This document shows positions 34,604 to 45,700 of a stretch of 64,000 bases of DNA, piece after piece; position 1 is the stretch's first letter, and every line of letters starts with the position of its first letter. This stretch comes from CAITJF01 sp032654645 (lineage in GTDB: Bacteria > Pseudomonadota > Gammaproteobacteria > Burkholderiales > Gallionellaceae): assembly GCA_032654645.1 (NCBI GenBank), contig JAULAW010000013.1:248001-312000 (forward strand). Reading direction: 5' to 3'. A model generated the notes under the pieces. That model was not told where the DNA came from. It did no database searches and saw nothing but the letters and a program-made list of their open reading frames with translations. Made by a program: the position numbers and the translations under genes.

Positions 34604-35675
34604 ATTCTGCCCCGCCTCTCAGGCTGACTTCGCCTGCATTAAATATTTTCACACCGTGCACCGTCTCCAACTTCAGCGCGCCGTCTTCGGTCACGCCTCG
34701 CGCAATGCCGGTTACGCTACTGCCATCCGGCATCAGCAAATGCACGGATTGGTTCTGTAGCGCATGAGAGCTTTCCCATTCCAAACGCAACGCAGCAAAG
34801 CCATGTATGGCAAACTCGTGCAGCACATCGTGCAGCTTGCACAATAATACCGCAAGCAGGCGGTTGCGATCCGGCACGTCCTGCATTCCCGAACCCTTGG
34901 CCACCATATCCGCCAGGCTGGTCACCGGCTGGCCGATCTGGCGCAACACCGGATGCGGCAAAAACAGATTCAGGCCGATGCCGATCACCACCGTGCTCGG
35001 CCCCAGCATGTCGCCCTGCACTTCAATCAGGATACCGGCCAGCTTGCCATGCGCTCCCAGCACATCGTTCGGCCATTTCAGCCGTGCGCCTTCCACGCCG
35101 AGTTCGCGCAGCGCCCGCATCAACGCCACACCTGTCGCGAGGCTCAGGCCGGACAGGGCAGACAGGCCGCAGTCGAAGCGCCACAACAACGAAAAAGTAA
35201 GCGCATTGCCCAAACCGGCATGCCAGACGCGGCCCATCCGCCCGCGACCGCCGCTTTGCCATTCCACCGCCAGCACGCTGCCGTTAGGTGCGCCCCCGTT
35301 TGCATCATCCAATTTGGCGCGCTGCAACAGCAAAGTATTACTGGAGGGCGCGCTGTCGAGAATTTCAATCTGGAAGTGCCTGCTCTGTTCGCCCAACTGG
35401 CTGATAATGCGCTTAACATCCAGCCATTGCGGAGGGTTAACCAGGCAATAGCCACGGCCACGAACGCTGTGTAACGTCAGGCCGTAACTCTCCATTCCGC
35501 GCAAGGCATTGCTCACACTGGCGCGCGATATTCCCAATTGCCGCGCCAGCGCTTCGCCGGAATGGAATTCACCGTCCGCCAGCAGGCGCAACAAGGTAAA
35601 GGTCAAAGGTTTGGGTGTGCCCTGCCAATGAGGCTGTGGGCCTGGATGATGGATGTCCACAGGAGCAATCCTCAT
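34590..35675 (-). CDS. birA: biotin-[acetyl-CoA-carboxylase] ligase / biotin repressor
   Basis: The 361-residue product has an N-terminal winged helix (LADGEFHSGEALARQLGISRASVSNALRGME), the ligase core with QSGGRGRMGRVWHA for the biotinyl-5'-AMP site and LKWPNDV, and a small C-terminal SH3-like domain. The DNA-binding part implies that it may also repress biotin genes; none are nearby. The ATG at 35675 overlaps the stop of the patatin gene (ATGA). About 20 residues before the winged helix are not seen in E. coli BirA. Confidence 0.93.
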   Translation of the reverse strand: MRIAPVDIHHPGPQPHWQGTPKPLTFTLLRLLADGEFHSGEALARQLGISRASVSNALRGMESYGLTLHSVRGRGYCLVNPPQWLDVKRIISQLGEQSRHFQIEILDSAPSSNTLLLQRAKLDDANGGAPNGSVLAVEWQSGGRGRMGRVWHAGLGNALTFSLLWRFDCGLSALSGLSLATGVALMRALRELGVEGARLKWPNDVLGAHGKLAGILIEVQGDMLGPSTVVIGIGLNLFLPHPVLRQIGQPVTSLADMVAKGSGMQDVPDRNRLLAVLLCKLHDVLHEFAIHGFAALRLEWESSHALQNQSVHLLMPDGSSVTGIARGVTEDGALKLETVHGVKIFNAGEVSLRGGAEYVAA

Positions 35676-36835
35676 TGCGTAAGATTTTCCTGAATTTCTG
35701 CCTGCTGTTCGAAAAAAGCTGTGATTTCGTCCTTGCGCTTTATCGCATCCTGGTAACCGAGATCAACCAGCTCGCGGCAAAAATATTTTTCAAACAGCAG
35801 ATAACTCACCAGGTTCGACCCGCTGCGCCGCATCGCACCCAGCAAACCCAGCAGGAAACGAATGCTAAACGGCAGGTTCATGGCGTAACGCTCGGCGATT
35901 TTCTCGATGGACTGGCTGGGCTCAATCACCAGCACGTCAACATGGCGCAAATTGGATTTCTGCCGGACTTCCTCCGGCATCATGCTCATGGTGCGGTTGA
36001 TACGCCGCAATCGTTCCAGGTCCACCTCCATGCTGTCCAGGAAGATGCTGTTCAGGGCGTGACCGGCGACCTGCGCCAGCGAGGGATATTCGCCGATACG
36101 GTTGCGCTTGGGTTGATCCATCCCACCCTGGCCCACGCCAATGACCAGCACCCGGTTTGCGCCCAGGTGCAGCGCGGAACTGATGGGCGCGATCTGGCGC
36201 ATCGAACCGTCGCCGAAATATTCGCGGTTGATGCGCACCGCCGGAAAAATGAACGGAATGGCCGCAGACGCAAGTAAATGCTTGATATCGATCCTGGTCG
36301 GGATACCCAGGCGGCGCGCCCGCTTCCAGGGCCGGATTCCTTTCACGCCCTGATAAAAAGTCACCGACTGGCCAGACCCGTAACCCGAAGCGGTAATGCT
36401 CAAAGCGTACAGCACACCGGCATCTATACTCTCCTGAATTTTCTCGCAGGGCAGCGTTTCTGTCAGAAAAGCCACCAGCGGCGAATTGTCCAGCAACGAT
36501 ACCCGGTTTAATTTGTTGATACCCAGGCTGCTGAAAAACAGTCCTGCAAACCAGCGCCCGGTGTTACTGAACACACCGACCGGATCAGACCGGTAAATAT
36601 TCCCAACGTGTGCATTCTTCCAAATATTGAGCAGGAATTGCACTCCCTTGCGGAAGTGCAATGCATTCACTGCCAGCGTGACGGCATTCAGCGCGCCCGC
36701 CGAGGTGCCGCAAATGATCGAGAATGGATTATGCGCATGACGCGGCAGTATCTCGGCAATCGCCTTCAGCACACCTACCTGATAGGCGGCGCGCGCGCCG
36801 CCACCGGTCAGTATCAGGCCGATCTTACGTTCCAT
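35672..36835 (-). CDS. patatin-like phospholipase
   Basis: The 387-residue protein has the patatin oxyanion loop GGGARAAYQVG (from about residue 11), the nucleophile elbow GTSAG with Ser45, and a DGS at the position of the catalytic DG[A/G]. Ser-Asp dyad hydrolases of this group cleave acyl esters of phospholipids. There is no signal peptide, so it should act inside the cell or at the membrane. It is the first gene of the patatin-birA-coaX run and overlaps birA by four bases; a functional link to biotin is not implied. Confidence 0.87.
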   Translation of the reverse strand: MERKIGLILTGGGARAAYQVGVLKAIAEILPRHAHNPFSIICGTSAGALNAVTLAVNALHFRKGVQFLLNIWKNAHVGNIYRSDPVGVFSNTGRWFAGLFFSSLGINKLNRVSLLDNSPLVAFLTETLPCEKIQESIDAGVLYALSITASGYGSGQSVTFYQGVKGIRPWKRARRLGIPTRIDIKHLLASAAIPFIFPAVRINREYFGDGSMRQIAPISSALHLGANRVLVIGVGQGGMDQPKRNRIGEYPSLAQVAGHALNSIFLDSMEVDLERLRRINRTMSMMPEEVRQKSNLRHVDVLVIEPSQSIEKIAERYAMNLPFSIRFLLGLLGAMRRSGSNLVSYLLFEKYFCRELVDLGYQDAIKRKDEITAFFEQQAEIQENLTQ

Positions 36836-36997
36836 AGCTAAATCGCAGCACCCGCAGGAAGCACACCACAGTCAGGCAATCTGCTATCGGGCAAGCATGA
36901 TGCAGTGTGGCATCTCCGCTGCCCGCACCCAGACCTTCAGTAGGGCAAACGCCTGTTGGCGCCCCCCTTACAGAGGCGCGCTGCACCCCTCCCTCTT

Positions 36998-37255
36998 TCA
37001 TATATCACCCGGCCCAATCTCGGCGTGTACGCTTTCGAGCGCGTCACGCAAGGTTTCCTCGGGCAGTTCGTTCACCAATGTCGAAAGCATCTCGGCAGCT
37101 TCGGCGGCTTCCGCAGGCAAATTGCGCCCATCTGTATTAGCCACCAGCACGGCAGCGGCGCCCACTATTTTGAGCAAACCTGTGCGCTCGCTCATCAGCA
37201 TTTCCAGCTCCTGGCGCAGCATGGCGATTTCCTGCTTGTTTAATTGATCCGGCAT
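36998..37255 (-). CDS. conserved small protein of unknown function
   Basis: The 85-residue product (MPDQLNKQEIAMLRQELEML...) is predicted helical, with an N-terminal coiled-coil-like heptad pattern and an acidic C-terminus (LPEETLRDALESVHAEIGPGDI). AAGGG lies at a good distance before the ATG. It lacks a signal peptide and Cys. I do not recognise the family. It is flanked by the patatin gene upstream (162 bases) and lapD downstream (119-base gap), both on the same strand. Confidence 0.6.
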   Translation of the reverse strand: MPDQLNKQEIAMLRQELEMLMSERTGLLKIVGAAAVLVANTDGRNLPAEAAEAAEMLSTLVNELPEETLRDALESVHAEIGPGDI

Positions 37256-37374
37256 ATCGTGCCCTTAAAGTGAGTTACCACAACTGCCACCGCCACTCCC
37301 GCCAAATTGGCAAGCGCAAATTCAATCTGGCCCGGCAACAGAATTCTGCGGATTATACCGCAGGCGATAGCGCG

Positions 37375-39324
37375 CTATTCCAGCTCCAGCATTCCTCCGG
37401 TTACATAACCCTGATAACCATCCGCGCCAAGATCTTTCAGCAACGGCAGCATGTTGACATCCTCCACGCCAAGCGCGATCACCTGAATTTCCAGCGAATG
37501 GGCGATATTAACCACCGAGGAAATGAAAAACTGGTTTTCATGATGGCTGCTCAACTCGCGGATATACAATGGGCTGAGTTTCACATAGCGTGGCTTGAGC
37601 CGTTGCAGGTATTCGAAAGCAGAACGGTGCAAACCAAAATTATCCACCGCGAAACCTACCCCCAGCCCGCGAATTTCTGCCACAAATCTTTCCACTCCGG
37701 CCCTGTCCTGCACCACGCCAAACTCGGTAAATTCAAACATCAGTTTGCGGGACAACTCCGGGTTGGCGCGAGTGGCTTCAGTCAACCAATCCAGAAGCGC
37801 GCCATCATGGATAGAGTGAATAGAAATATTCATGGCGACCTCGGCTTCGGTGATCATGCCACCCGCCATTTGCCCGAACAGTTTCTTGAGAACAGCTAAA
37901 TCAATTGCAGGTGTGAGTTGATGGCGATCCGCCATCGGAATGAACTGCCCCGCCAACACAAGCTCACCTTCGGCATTTTTCAGCCGCCCGCACACCTCCA
38001 CCTGAAGTTGCCGGGGGTTGCTTGTATTTATCACCGGCTGCGCAAACAACGCCAAGCGCTCTGCCTGAAGCGCATCCAGAATCAGCCTCTTCCAGAACAG
38101 CGAGCCTTTTATTTCCTCGTCTGCGTCTTCGGGTAAATCCATTAACACGCTGCCGGTTGACGTCTGTGATTGCAGCATCGCCATATCGCACTGCGCCAGC
38201 AAGGCACTCAACGCCACCTTTCTTCCTGTGAAATACGCCCCGCCGCAGCCAAACAATATGGCGGATTCACCGCTGCCTGAGCCAGTCGCGCCAACCATTC
38301 CGGCGCATAGCTCCTCGCTCAGACGCACGGCGTCTTCGCGCGTGACATTAAATACCGCCACCGCGAAGGTCGCCCCGCTGATGCGGGCAAGCAATAAATT
38401 CTGTTCCGTCCAAATAGTTGACAGCGCCCCCGCCACTTTCTTCAACAAGGTATCGCCCTCGCGAAATCCGTTGCTGTCGTTGAATCTCTGGAAATCAGCA
38501 ATCTTCAGCAAATACATCGCGCCGGAGGATAAATCAGCAGTATCTCCCAGAAACGATAGCACTTGCTGCTCAAACCCGCGCCGGTTGTCCAGGCCCGTCA
38601 GCACATCCTTGCGGGACTCATCACGAAAGTGGGCGGCCTGGCGCATTTCATGCTCGATAATGGCCCGTAGCTTGGACGACATGGAATTAATTGCATCCAC
38701 CACACTGCGTAACTCGCGTGCACCTGGCAATATTTTAACCATCTGGAAATCCTGCTTGCTGATGGCGTGGGCGACCTCTTCTATCTCGTGCAATGGCCGC
38801 AGTATCCGGGAAAGAAAGTGATGCAGCGCCACCAGCGAAATCAAGTACAGCAACGCTAACCCGACCGTGGCTTCCACCAAAGTCCGCCACAACTGCTTAT
38901 AGGCGAAGTTTGGATGGCTGGTCACCACCACCCGGCCCATCTGCAACCAACCTTTGCTGATCAGCGATTCTGCGGCAGGCGTCTCCATCGGCAGCACATT
39001 GACGAACCACTGCGGCACCCCGGCAGGCGCGGCAGGCAGCGTTTTCAACAGCAATATCTCACCCCGGGTATTCACTACCCGGATGGATTGAAAGTAACCC
39101 CGGTCGAACACCGCATTCACTGTCACCTCGGCGCGCACCAGATCGTTATCCGCCAGCGATAGCGGCAAGACAATCCCCAGTGACGTTGCCGCATCCTGGG
39201 CATGTGAACCCAATTGTTCGCGCAAATACAGGTGGGCGTTTTTGATGTAAATGGCCTCCATCGCTCCCAGCACCAACAGGAACGCAACCGACGTACCCAC
39301 AAACAACTGTTTGAATAAAGTCAT
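37375..39324 (-). CDS. lapD: LapD-like c-di-GMP receptor controlling surface adhesin release
   Basis: The 649-residue inner-membrane protein has an N-terminal helix, a periplasmic LapD/MoxY-type domain (about residues 25-155), a second helix, a HAMP segment, then degenerate GGDEF and EAL domains. GGDEF is replaced by RISGATFA and the EAL signature by EVC, so neither activity is expected. That is what LapD needs: it binds c-di-GMP in the EAL part and then holds the protease LapG in the periplasm. The start ATG 39324 has AGGAA seven bases before it. The gene follows lapG by 18 bases, and the two form a module. The adhesin substrate is not in the window. Confidence 0.9.
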   Translation of the reverse strand: MTLFKQLFVGTSVAFLLVLGAMEAIYIKNAHLYLREQLGSHAQDAATSLGIVLPLSLADNDLVRAEVTVNAVFDRGYFQSIRVVNTRGEILLLKTLPAAPAGVPQWFVNVLPMETPAAESLISKGWLQMGRVVVTSHPNFAYKQLWRTLVEATVGLALLYLISLVALHHFLSRILRPLHEIEEVAHAISKQDFQMVKILPGARELRSVVDAINSMSSKLRAIIEHEMRQAAHFRDESRKDVLTGLDNRRGFEQQVLSFLGDTADLSSGAMYLLKIADFQRFNDSNGFREGDTLLKKVAGALSTIWTEQNLLLARISGATFAVAVFNVTREDAVRLSEELCAGMVGATGSGSGESAILFGCGGAYFTGRKVALSALLAQCDMAMLQSQTSTGSVLMDLPEDADEEIKGSLFWKRLILDALQAERLALFAQPVINTSNPRQLQVEVCGRLKNAEGELVLAGQFIPMADRHQLTPAIDLAVLKKLFGQMAGGMITEAEVAMNISIHSIHDGALLDWLTEATRANPELSRKLMFEFTEFGVVQDRAGVERFVAEIRGLGVGFAVDNFGLHRSAFEYLQRLKPRYVKLSPLYIRELSSHHENQFFISSVVNIAHSLEIQVIALGVEDVNMLPLLKDLGADGYQGYVTGGMLELE

Positions 39325-39342
39325 GATCAAATTCCTGCGTGG

Positions 39343-40047
39343 CTATATCCGCCGCTCTGTTTCCATTTTGTCTAACAGCTCACGCCACAAACGTATCTGG
39401 CTGGATTTGCCCTTAAAAGTCGATGCGCCTGCCCCCCACAAATCTTCATCATTAAAACTGTAAATGGGAACCAGGTCAGCGCGCGCAGAAGCGGGGGTCA
39501 ATTCCCCGGTCAAATTATCGAGGATGTAGGGATCGGCATCGGGGGCAGGATAGTAGGCCAGCACCATATGCGGCGTGTTCAGCTTCAAGGAGCGCACATA
39601 AGTAATCCTGAGATTCTGCGCCGGGATTCCCAGCTCCCTGAGGCTGAAATATTTTGCGATCGAATAATCTTCGCAGTCCCCGCCATTCGAGGACATCGTT
39701 TCAACGGGGGTCGCCCAATAATCTTCCACGCCCCAATGTTCCAGATCGCTGTAATAAGGAACCTTGTTCCATAACATGTTAAAGCCTTGCAATTCATCCA
39801 TGGGAACCATGGCTGAAGGCGGCAACTTTTGCCTGTTTCTGGAATAATCCAACTGTATGGTGCGCCAGCCCAGCAGGCGCTCGGGCGCATCGTTTCCCCA
39901 CTTGGCGGCAACCTGCCGCAACAGGCCCGGAGAAAAATCAACCAACCCTGCGGCGGCTGCCATCGAGTAAATCAAGATGAACGCAACGGCTAAAAATGCG
40001 CCAAATCGGGCTATCTTCCCGGCAAGAAATTCAGCGCTCAATCTCAA
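39343..40047 (-). CDS. lapG: LapG-like periplasmic cysteine protease
   Basis: The 234-residue protein is a transglutaminase-like cysteine proteinase (BTLCP, DUF920). It has a membrane or signal segment at residues 13-33, then the catalytic Cys125 in SSNGGDCEDYSIAK, His160 in NTPHMVL and Asp177 in ILDNLTG. LapG cuts the N-terminal retention domain of large RTX adhesins when LapD does not hold it, so cells leave the biofilm. The start is TTG at 40047 with GGAG nine bases before it. It is directly upstream of lapD, the common order. Confidence 0.92.
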   Translation of the reverse strand: MRLSAEFLAGKIARFGAFLAVAFILIYSMAAAAGLVDFSPGLLRQVAAKWGNDAPERLLGWRTIQLDYSRNRQKLPPSAMVPMDELQGFNMLWNKVPYYSDLEHWGVEDYWATPVETMSSNGGDCEDYSIAKYFSLRELGIPAQNLRITYVRSLKLNTPHMVLAYYPAPDADPYILDNLTGELTPASARADLVPIYSFNDEDLWGAGASTFKGKSSQIRLWRELLDKMETERRI

Positions 40048-40092
40048 TTATCAATTCTCCACACATCATTCTGGAACAACCTGCCGTACAAC

Positions 40093-40119
40093 AAAAACGG
40101 GAGCCGAAGCCCCCGTTTT
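40093..40119 (-). terminator. Rho-independent terminator downstream of the 161-aa protein gene
   Basis: On the minus strand AAAACGGGGGC-TTCG-GCTCCCGTTTTT forms a stem with one G-T pair and a T-rich tail, located 35 bases after the stop at 40154. It insulates the upstream gene from lapG. The AT-flanked hairpin could act in both directions. Confidence 0.85.
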
Positions 40120-40153
40120 GAATTGCATATGAACTGGATATTCTGCTTGGTGG

Positions 40154-40639
40154 CTATCGGGAACCCGCAGCTGTCGGGGCCGTCGCATTGAGGGCGTTTA
40201 TCGCAACCGCATCAAACGGAACCCCATTTTTTGCGAGAATATCTTTCTGCATGTCAATAAATGCTTTGTTAGCTCTTGAGTACGTTTGTGAAGCTGCCTC
40301 AACCGCCTTGAATTCATTGGCGCCGGTGTTGCGGGATGCTTCCACGGAAGACTTCAGATCATGCCATGCTTTATAAGCGACGCTGGCTTCATTCTTTGTT
40401 TTCTCCAGCTCGCCTTGCCTGTTACCGGCAAGCGCAAACACTTGAGAGTATTTCTTGGCTTCTGCCGCAGCTAATTTTTCATTATTCTGCTGAATCATTT
40501 TTTCCAGAGCAATGCTCTGTGACAAAGCTGGCGCAGCCCTGTCATTCCCCTTGTTCTGTTCGGTTGATGAAGTGCCCGCGAATGCAGCAGATGATAAAAG
40601 TCCGGCAATCATAATAAGAATCTTGTTTCCGTGTTTCAT
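40154..40639 (-). CDS. periplasmic coiled-coil protein of unknown function
   Basis: The 161-residue protein has a clear signal peptide (MKHGNKILIMIAGLLSSAAFA) and a helical, Lys/Glu/Ala-rich mature part with coiled-coil character (LEKMIQQNNEKLAAAEAKKY), ending in an Ala-rich tail. AGGAGA precedes the ATG. I do not recognise a family. It is a separate transcript, since a strong terminator follows it. Its position upstream of lapG-lapD is suggestive but not evidence of a shared role. Confidence 0.7.
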   Translation of the reverse strand: MKHGNKILIMIAGLLSSAAFAGTSSTEQNKGNDRAAPALSQSIALEKMIQQNNEKLAAAEAKKYSQVFALAGNRQGELEKTKNEASVAYKAWHDLKSSVEASRNTGANEFKAVEAASQTYSRANKAFIDMQKDILAKNGVPFDAVAINALNATAPTAAGSR

Positions 40640-40992
40640 TGTAAAATCTCCTAAAATTTTTAGTAATGTGCGTTCGATACTACTTTGTTTATGGCAAACA
40701 GGTCAAGGGTCCATTTGGCCCAATGGCCTAACGAAAACAACCGCTGGAAAAACCGGGAGTAATCATACGGCGTATTCATTAACTTCTGCTTCGGCGCACG
40801 TCCTTGCGGGCGTACTTCAGTTTTGGCCTTTGGCATAGACTGGCCGAATGGCAAGTAGTTCCATCGGAGGGCTATGAAAAAAGTAAGCGGAGATGGCGGG
40901 ATTCATTTTAAGGAAACGCTGAACAAGCCATCCATGAGCCGCGTTGCTGGCAATTCCGCACGCGTTTCGGCGAGTAAGCTATTATTCAGGCC
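40640..40992. other. 353-base gap with promoters and a possible MITE end
   Basis: The two neighbours diverge, so both promoters must be here. At 40908-40921 the text TTTTAAGGAAACGC repeats the end of the TTAA-flanked MITE at 33640, suggesting a solo end or decayed copy. A 64-codon frame on the minus strand (40660-40854) shows no similarity or ribosome-binding site that I trust. Confidence 0.4.
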
Positions 40993-42051
<1,059 letters not shown>

Positions 42052-42080
42052 CATGGCTTGTGCGAATGGGGCGGCATGCG

Positions 42081-42097
42081 GTGTTACAATGCAACAC
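42081..42097. promoter_or_regulatory. probable operator of the RHH/PIN pair
   Basis: GTGTTACAATGCAACAC is an imperfect 17-base palindrome (arms GTGTT/AACAC) that overlaps a -10-like TTACAAT, 21 bases before the antitoxin ATG. Ribbon-helix-helix antitoxins usually bind such sites to repress their own operon. Confidence 0.55.
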
Positions 42098-42117
42098 ACT
42101 TAAATTTGGAGGTTTTT

Positions 42118-42336
42118 ATGAGTGCAACTTTGACGATACGCATAGATGACGTGCTGGAGCGCGAACTCAAGCAATACGCGGCGGCCACTCACCGCCCCAA
42201 GGGCGACATCGTGCGTGAAGCGTTGCGCCGCCAATTGGCGTTGGCGCGCTTCCGCGCCGTGCGCGGTGAAGTGCTGCCGCTGGCCGAGCAAAGCGGCTTG
42301 CTGACCGACGAGGACGCATTCAAGGCAATCTCGTGA
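42118..42336 (+). CDS. ribbon-helix-helix antitoxin of a PIN toxin pair
   Basis: The 72-residue protein begins MSATLTIRIDDVLERELKQY, a short beta strand followed by two helices, as in CopG/RHH regulators; the C-terminal half (ALARFRAVRGEVLPLAEQSG) would wrap the toxin. The ATG at 42118 has the strong ribosome-binding site TTGGAGG; an earlier frame-open codon at 42058 lies in the ruvB end and is rejected. The gene overlaps the toxin start by four bases. Confidence 0.85.
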   Translation: MSATLTIRIDDVLERELKQYAAATHRPKGDIVREALRRQLALARFRAVRGEVLPLAEQSGLLTDEDAFKAIS

Positions 42337-42746
42337 GGGTGTTCCTCGATACCAATGTGCTGGTCAGCGCATTCGCTACGAGAGGACTGTGTGCCGAACT
42401 TTACGAACGGCTGCTGACAGAACATGAAGTGGTCATCGGGGAGCCAGTGGCCGCCGAAGTGCTGGACATCATGCGCCGCAAATTCCGCGCAGGTGATGGA
42501 CTGGTGGCGAAAGTGGAAGCAGAACTGCGCCTGCTGGAAATTATTCCCGCCCAGACTGCCGCTCCCAAATTGCAGATAAAAGATCGCGAATATCCCTGGA
42601 TTATTGCCTGTGCATTGGCGGGGAAAGTTGATTGTTTTGTCACGGGCGATGCGGAGTTGCTGGGGTTGGTCAAGGTTAAAAATATGCCTGTATTCTCACC
42701 GCGAACTTGCTGGGAAAAACTGCTGGCTTATCCTTCAATAAAATAA
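42333..42746 (+). CDS. PIN-domain toxin, putative RNase
   Basis: The 137-residue protein starts MRVFLDTNVLVSAFATRG with the first acidic PIN residue (D6) and has further acidic residues in EPVAAEVLDI and TGDAELL. This is the COG1569-type PIN family often labelled as toxin of a putative TA system. The start is GTG at 42333, which overlaps the antitoxin stop (GTGA). PIN toxins usually cut RNA. The pair sits at the edge of the defence island, directly before the helicase gene (23-base gap). Confidence 0.85.
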   Translation: MRVFLDTNVLVSAFATRGLCAELYERLLTEHEVVIGEPVAAEVLDIMRRKFRAGDGLVAKVEAELRLLEIIPAQTAAPKLQIKDREYPWIIACALAGKVDCFVTGDAELLGLVKVKNMPVFSPRTCWEKLLAYPSIK

Positions 42747-42769
42747 TAGCCAGTAGAGACCATCGAAAA

Positions 42770-45700
42770 ATGCCGCGCGTCATTGACAACATAGACCAGC
42801 ACCTGCTGCCTATCCTGCGCGACACGCTGGCTGTTTCCGAGCGTGCCGATTTTTGCGTGGGTTATTTCAACCTGCGCGGATGGCGCACGATTGATGACTT
42901 GATTGCTCAGTGGCAGCCCGATGCCGGGCAGCGTTGCCGCGTGTTGATAGGAATGCAGCGCCCGCCGCATGAAGAGGTGCGAGCCTTGTATCAGGCAGTG
43001 GGCGATGACGCGCTGATGGATAATGCGCGCGCAAGCGAAATCAAGCACAAATTTGCCACGCACCTGCGTGAACAGATTACGTTTGGTGTGCCGACTTCTG
43101 CTGACGAGAAGGGATTGCAACGCCTCGCCAAACAACTTCGCGAAGGCAAAGTGCAGGTCAAATTGTTTCTGCCCTACCCGCTGCACGCCAAGCTTTATCT
43201 GCTGTTCCGCAAAGACATCAACAACCCGATAACGGGATTTGTCGGCAGCAGCAATCTCACTTTTTCCGGCCTTTCCAAGCAAGGCGAGCTGAATGTTGAC
43301 GTGCTCGATCACGATGCTGCCAACAAACTTTCTGTCTGGTTCGATACGCGCTGGAATGACCGCTGGTGTCTCGATCTTTCCGCCGAACTGGCCGAGGTCA
43401 TCGAACAGAGCTGGGCGCGCGAAGAGCTGGTTCCGCCGTACCACATCTACCTGAACATGGCTTATCACCTCAGCGTAGAAGCGCGCGCTGGCTTGAGCCA
43501 GTTTCGTTTGCCCGCGCGGTTTGACGAGGAGTTGTTCGACTTCCAGAAGGCGGCGGTAAAAATCGCCGCGCGCCATTTGCACCGGCGTGGCGGCGTCATC
43601 ATCGGTGATGTGGTGGGGCTGGGCAAAACCATGATGGCTACCGCATTGGCGCGCATGGTGGAAGACGATCTCAACTACGAAACCCTCATCATCTGCCCGA
43701 AGAACCTCGTGCCGATGTGGGAGCATTACCGCAAGGAATATGGCCTGCGTGGCACGGTGAAATCGCTGACAGAGGTGGTGCATAAGACCAAAGGACTAAA
43801 AGACCTCAAGCGTTACCGCCTGGTGCTGATCGACGAGAGTCACAACCTGCGCAACCGCGAAGGCAGGCGCTACAAGGCTATCCACGAATACGTGAAGCAA
43901 TGCGACGCGCGGGTCATCCTGCTGACGGCCACACCCTACAACAAAACGCTCACCGACCTTTCCGCACAACTGCGGCTGTTCGTGGAGGAGCGCGCCAATA
44001 TCGGTGTGCGCCCGGAGCACTTCATGCGCAAACAGGGCATGAGCGATGACCAATTTCATGCGCGCTATCAATGTCCGCCGCACTCGATTGCGGCGATGGA
44101 AAAAAGCGATGTGCTGGATGACTGGCGCGAACTGATCCGCCTCTACATGGTGCGCCGCACGCGCAGCTTCATCCTTCAGCACTACACCGAACAAGATGCC
44201 ACAACAGGCCGCCGTTACCTCAAGGTGCGAACTGGCGAAAAACTCTATTTCCCGACACGCAAGCCGATTTCGCTCGGCTTCGCTGTGGATGAAAATGATC
44301 CCGCCGACCAATATGCCAAGCTGTACTCGGTGGAAGTAGTGGATGTTATCAGCCGCCTGCGCCTCTCGCGCTATGGCTTGGGAAAATATGGCGATCCGCT
44401 GCTGCTTAAATCCGCCAGTGCAGCCGAACGCAAGCAGATGGATGACCTTGGCAAGGCGGGCCAGCGGTTGATCGGGTTTTGCCGCACCAACCTGTTCAAG
44501 CGTCTCGAATCCAGTGGCTTCTCATTCATGCAATCAATCGAGCGGCACATTCTGCGCAACGAAATCTATTTGCACGCGATTGATAACGGCTTGGAGTTGC
44601 CCATCGGCACACTGGATGCGGGCATTCTCGACGCAGATCGCTTCGACGAAGATGCCGATGGCATGCACGGCGAACAGGAAGATGACGGTATCACCGAAGA
44701 GGTAGAAAGCAGCACCGGAAGCCAAGCCGAAACCATCTACCGCCAGTACGCGGATCAATACCGCAAGCGTTTCAAATGGATTGACTCGCGCCTATTCAAA
44801 AAGGAACTGCACGAACATCTTGCCGACGACATCTCCGCATTGCGCGATTTGCTCAAGCGTTATGGCGCATGGAATATCGGGCAAGACCGCAAACTCGCGC
44901 AACTGGAAAATCTCATCACGCACACTCACGGCAAAAACAAAGTGTTGGTGTTCACCCAGTTTGCCGATACCGCACGTTACCTGGGGCGCGCGTTGCAGGC
45001 GCACGGCATCAAGGCGCTGGCAGCAGTCACCGGCGCATCTGCCGACCCTTATGCCGTTGCCTGCCGCTTCTCGCCGCAATCCAACCATGCGCAAGTGAGC
45101 CGTGCGGACGAATTGCGCGTGCTGATCTGCACCGACGTGCTTTCCGAAGGACAGAACTTGCAAGACTGCGCCGTGGTGGTGAATTTTGATTTGCCTTGGG
45201 CAATCATTCGTCTTATCCAGCGCGCAGGCCGCGTCGATCGTATCGGCCAAAAAGCCATAGACATTTGCTGCTACTCCTTCCTTCCCGCAGACGGCGTCGA
45301 ACGGCTCATCAATTTGCGTGCGCGTATCACACAACGCCTGCATGAAAACGCCGAGGTGGTGGGAACGGATGAAGCTTTCTTTGAGGATGAAGATGCAGAG
45401 CGTCTGCGCAAGCTCTCATTGCAAACTGCCGGTGCGCTGGATGATCAGGATGACGAAGTTGACTTGGCCTCTTACGCTTGGCAAATCTGGAAAACCGCCA
45501 CACAAGACAACCCTGAACTGGCACGCAAAATCGAATCTCTGCCACCGGTGATTTATACCGCAAAGCGCGTACCCTCATCCCCAGCCCTTCTCCCGGAGGG
45601 AGAAGGGAGCAGATTCCCCTCTCCCGCTGGGAGAGTGGCTAGGGGTGAGGGAGCGCCCGTTGATGCTTCCACCGACAGCGCCCTCGTCTACGTCAAATCC

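Noticed and set aside
40660..40854. 64-codon minus-strand frame upstream of ruvB
   Set aside because: There is no ribosome-binding site that decides a start and no similarity; the region must hold two divergent promoters.
42058..42117. longer start for the RHH antitoxin
   Set aside because: The upstream codons cover the palindromic operator and -10-like sequence, and the ATG at 42118 has a much better ribosome-binding site.
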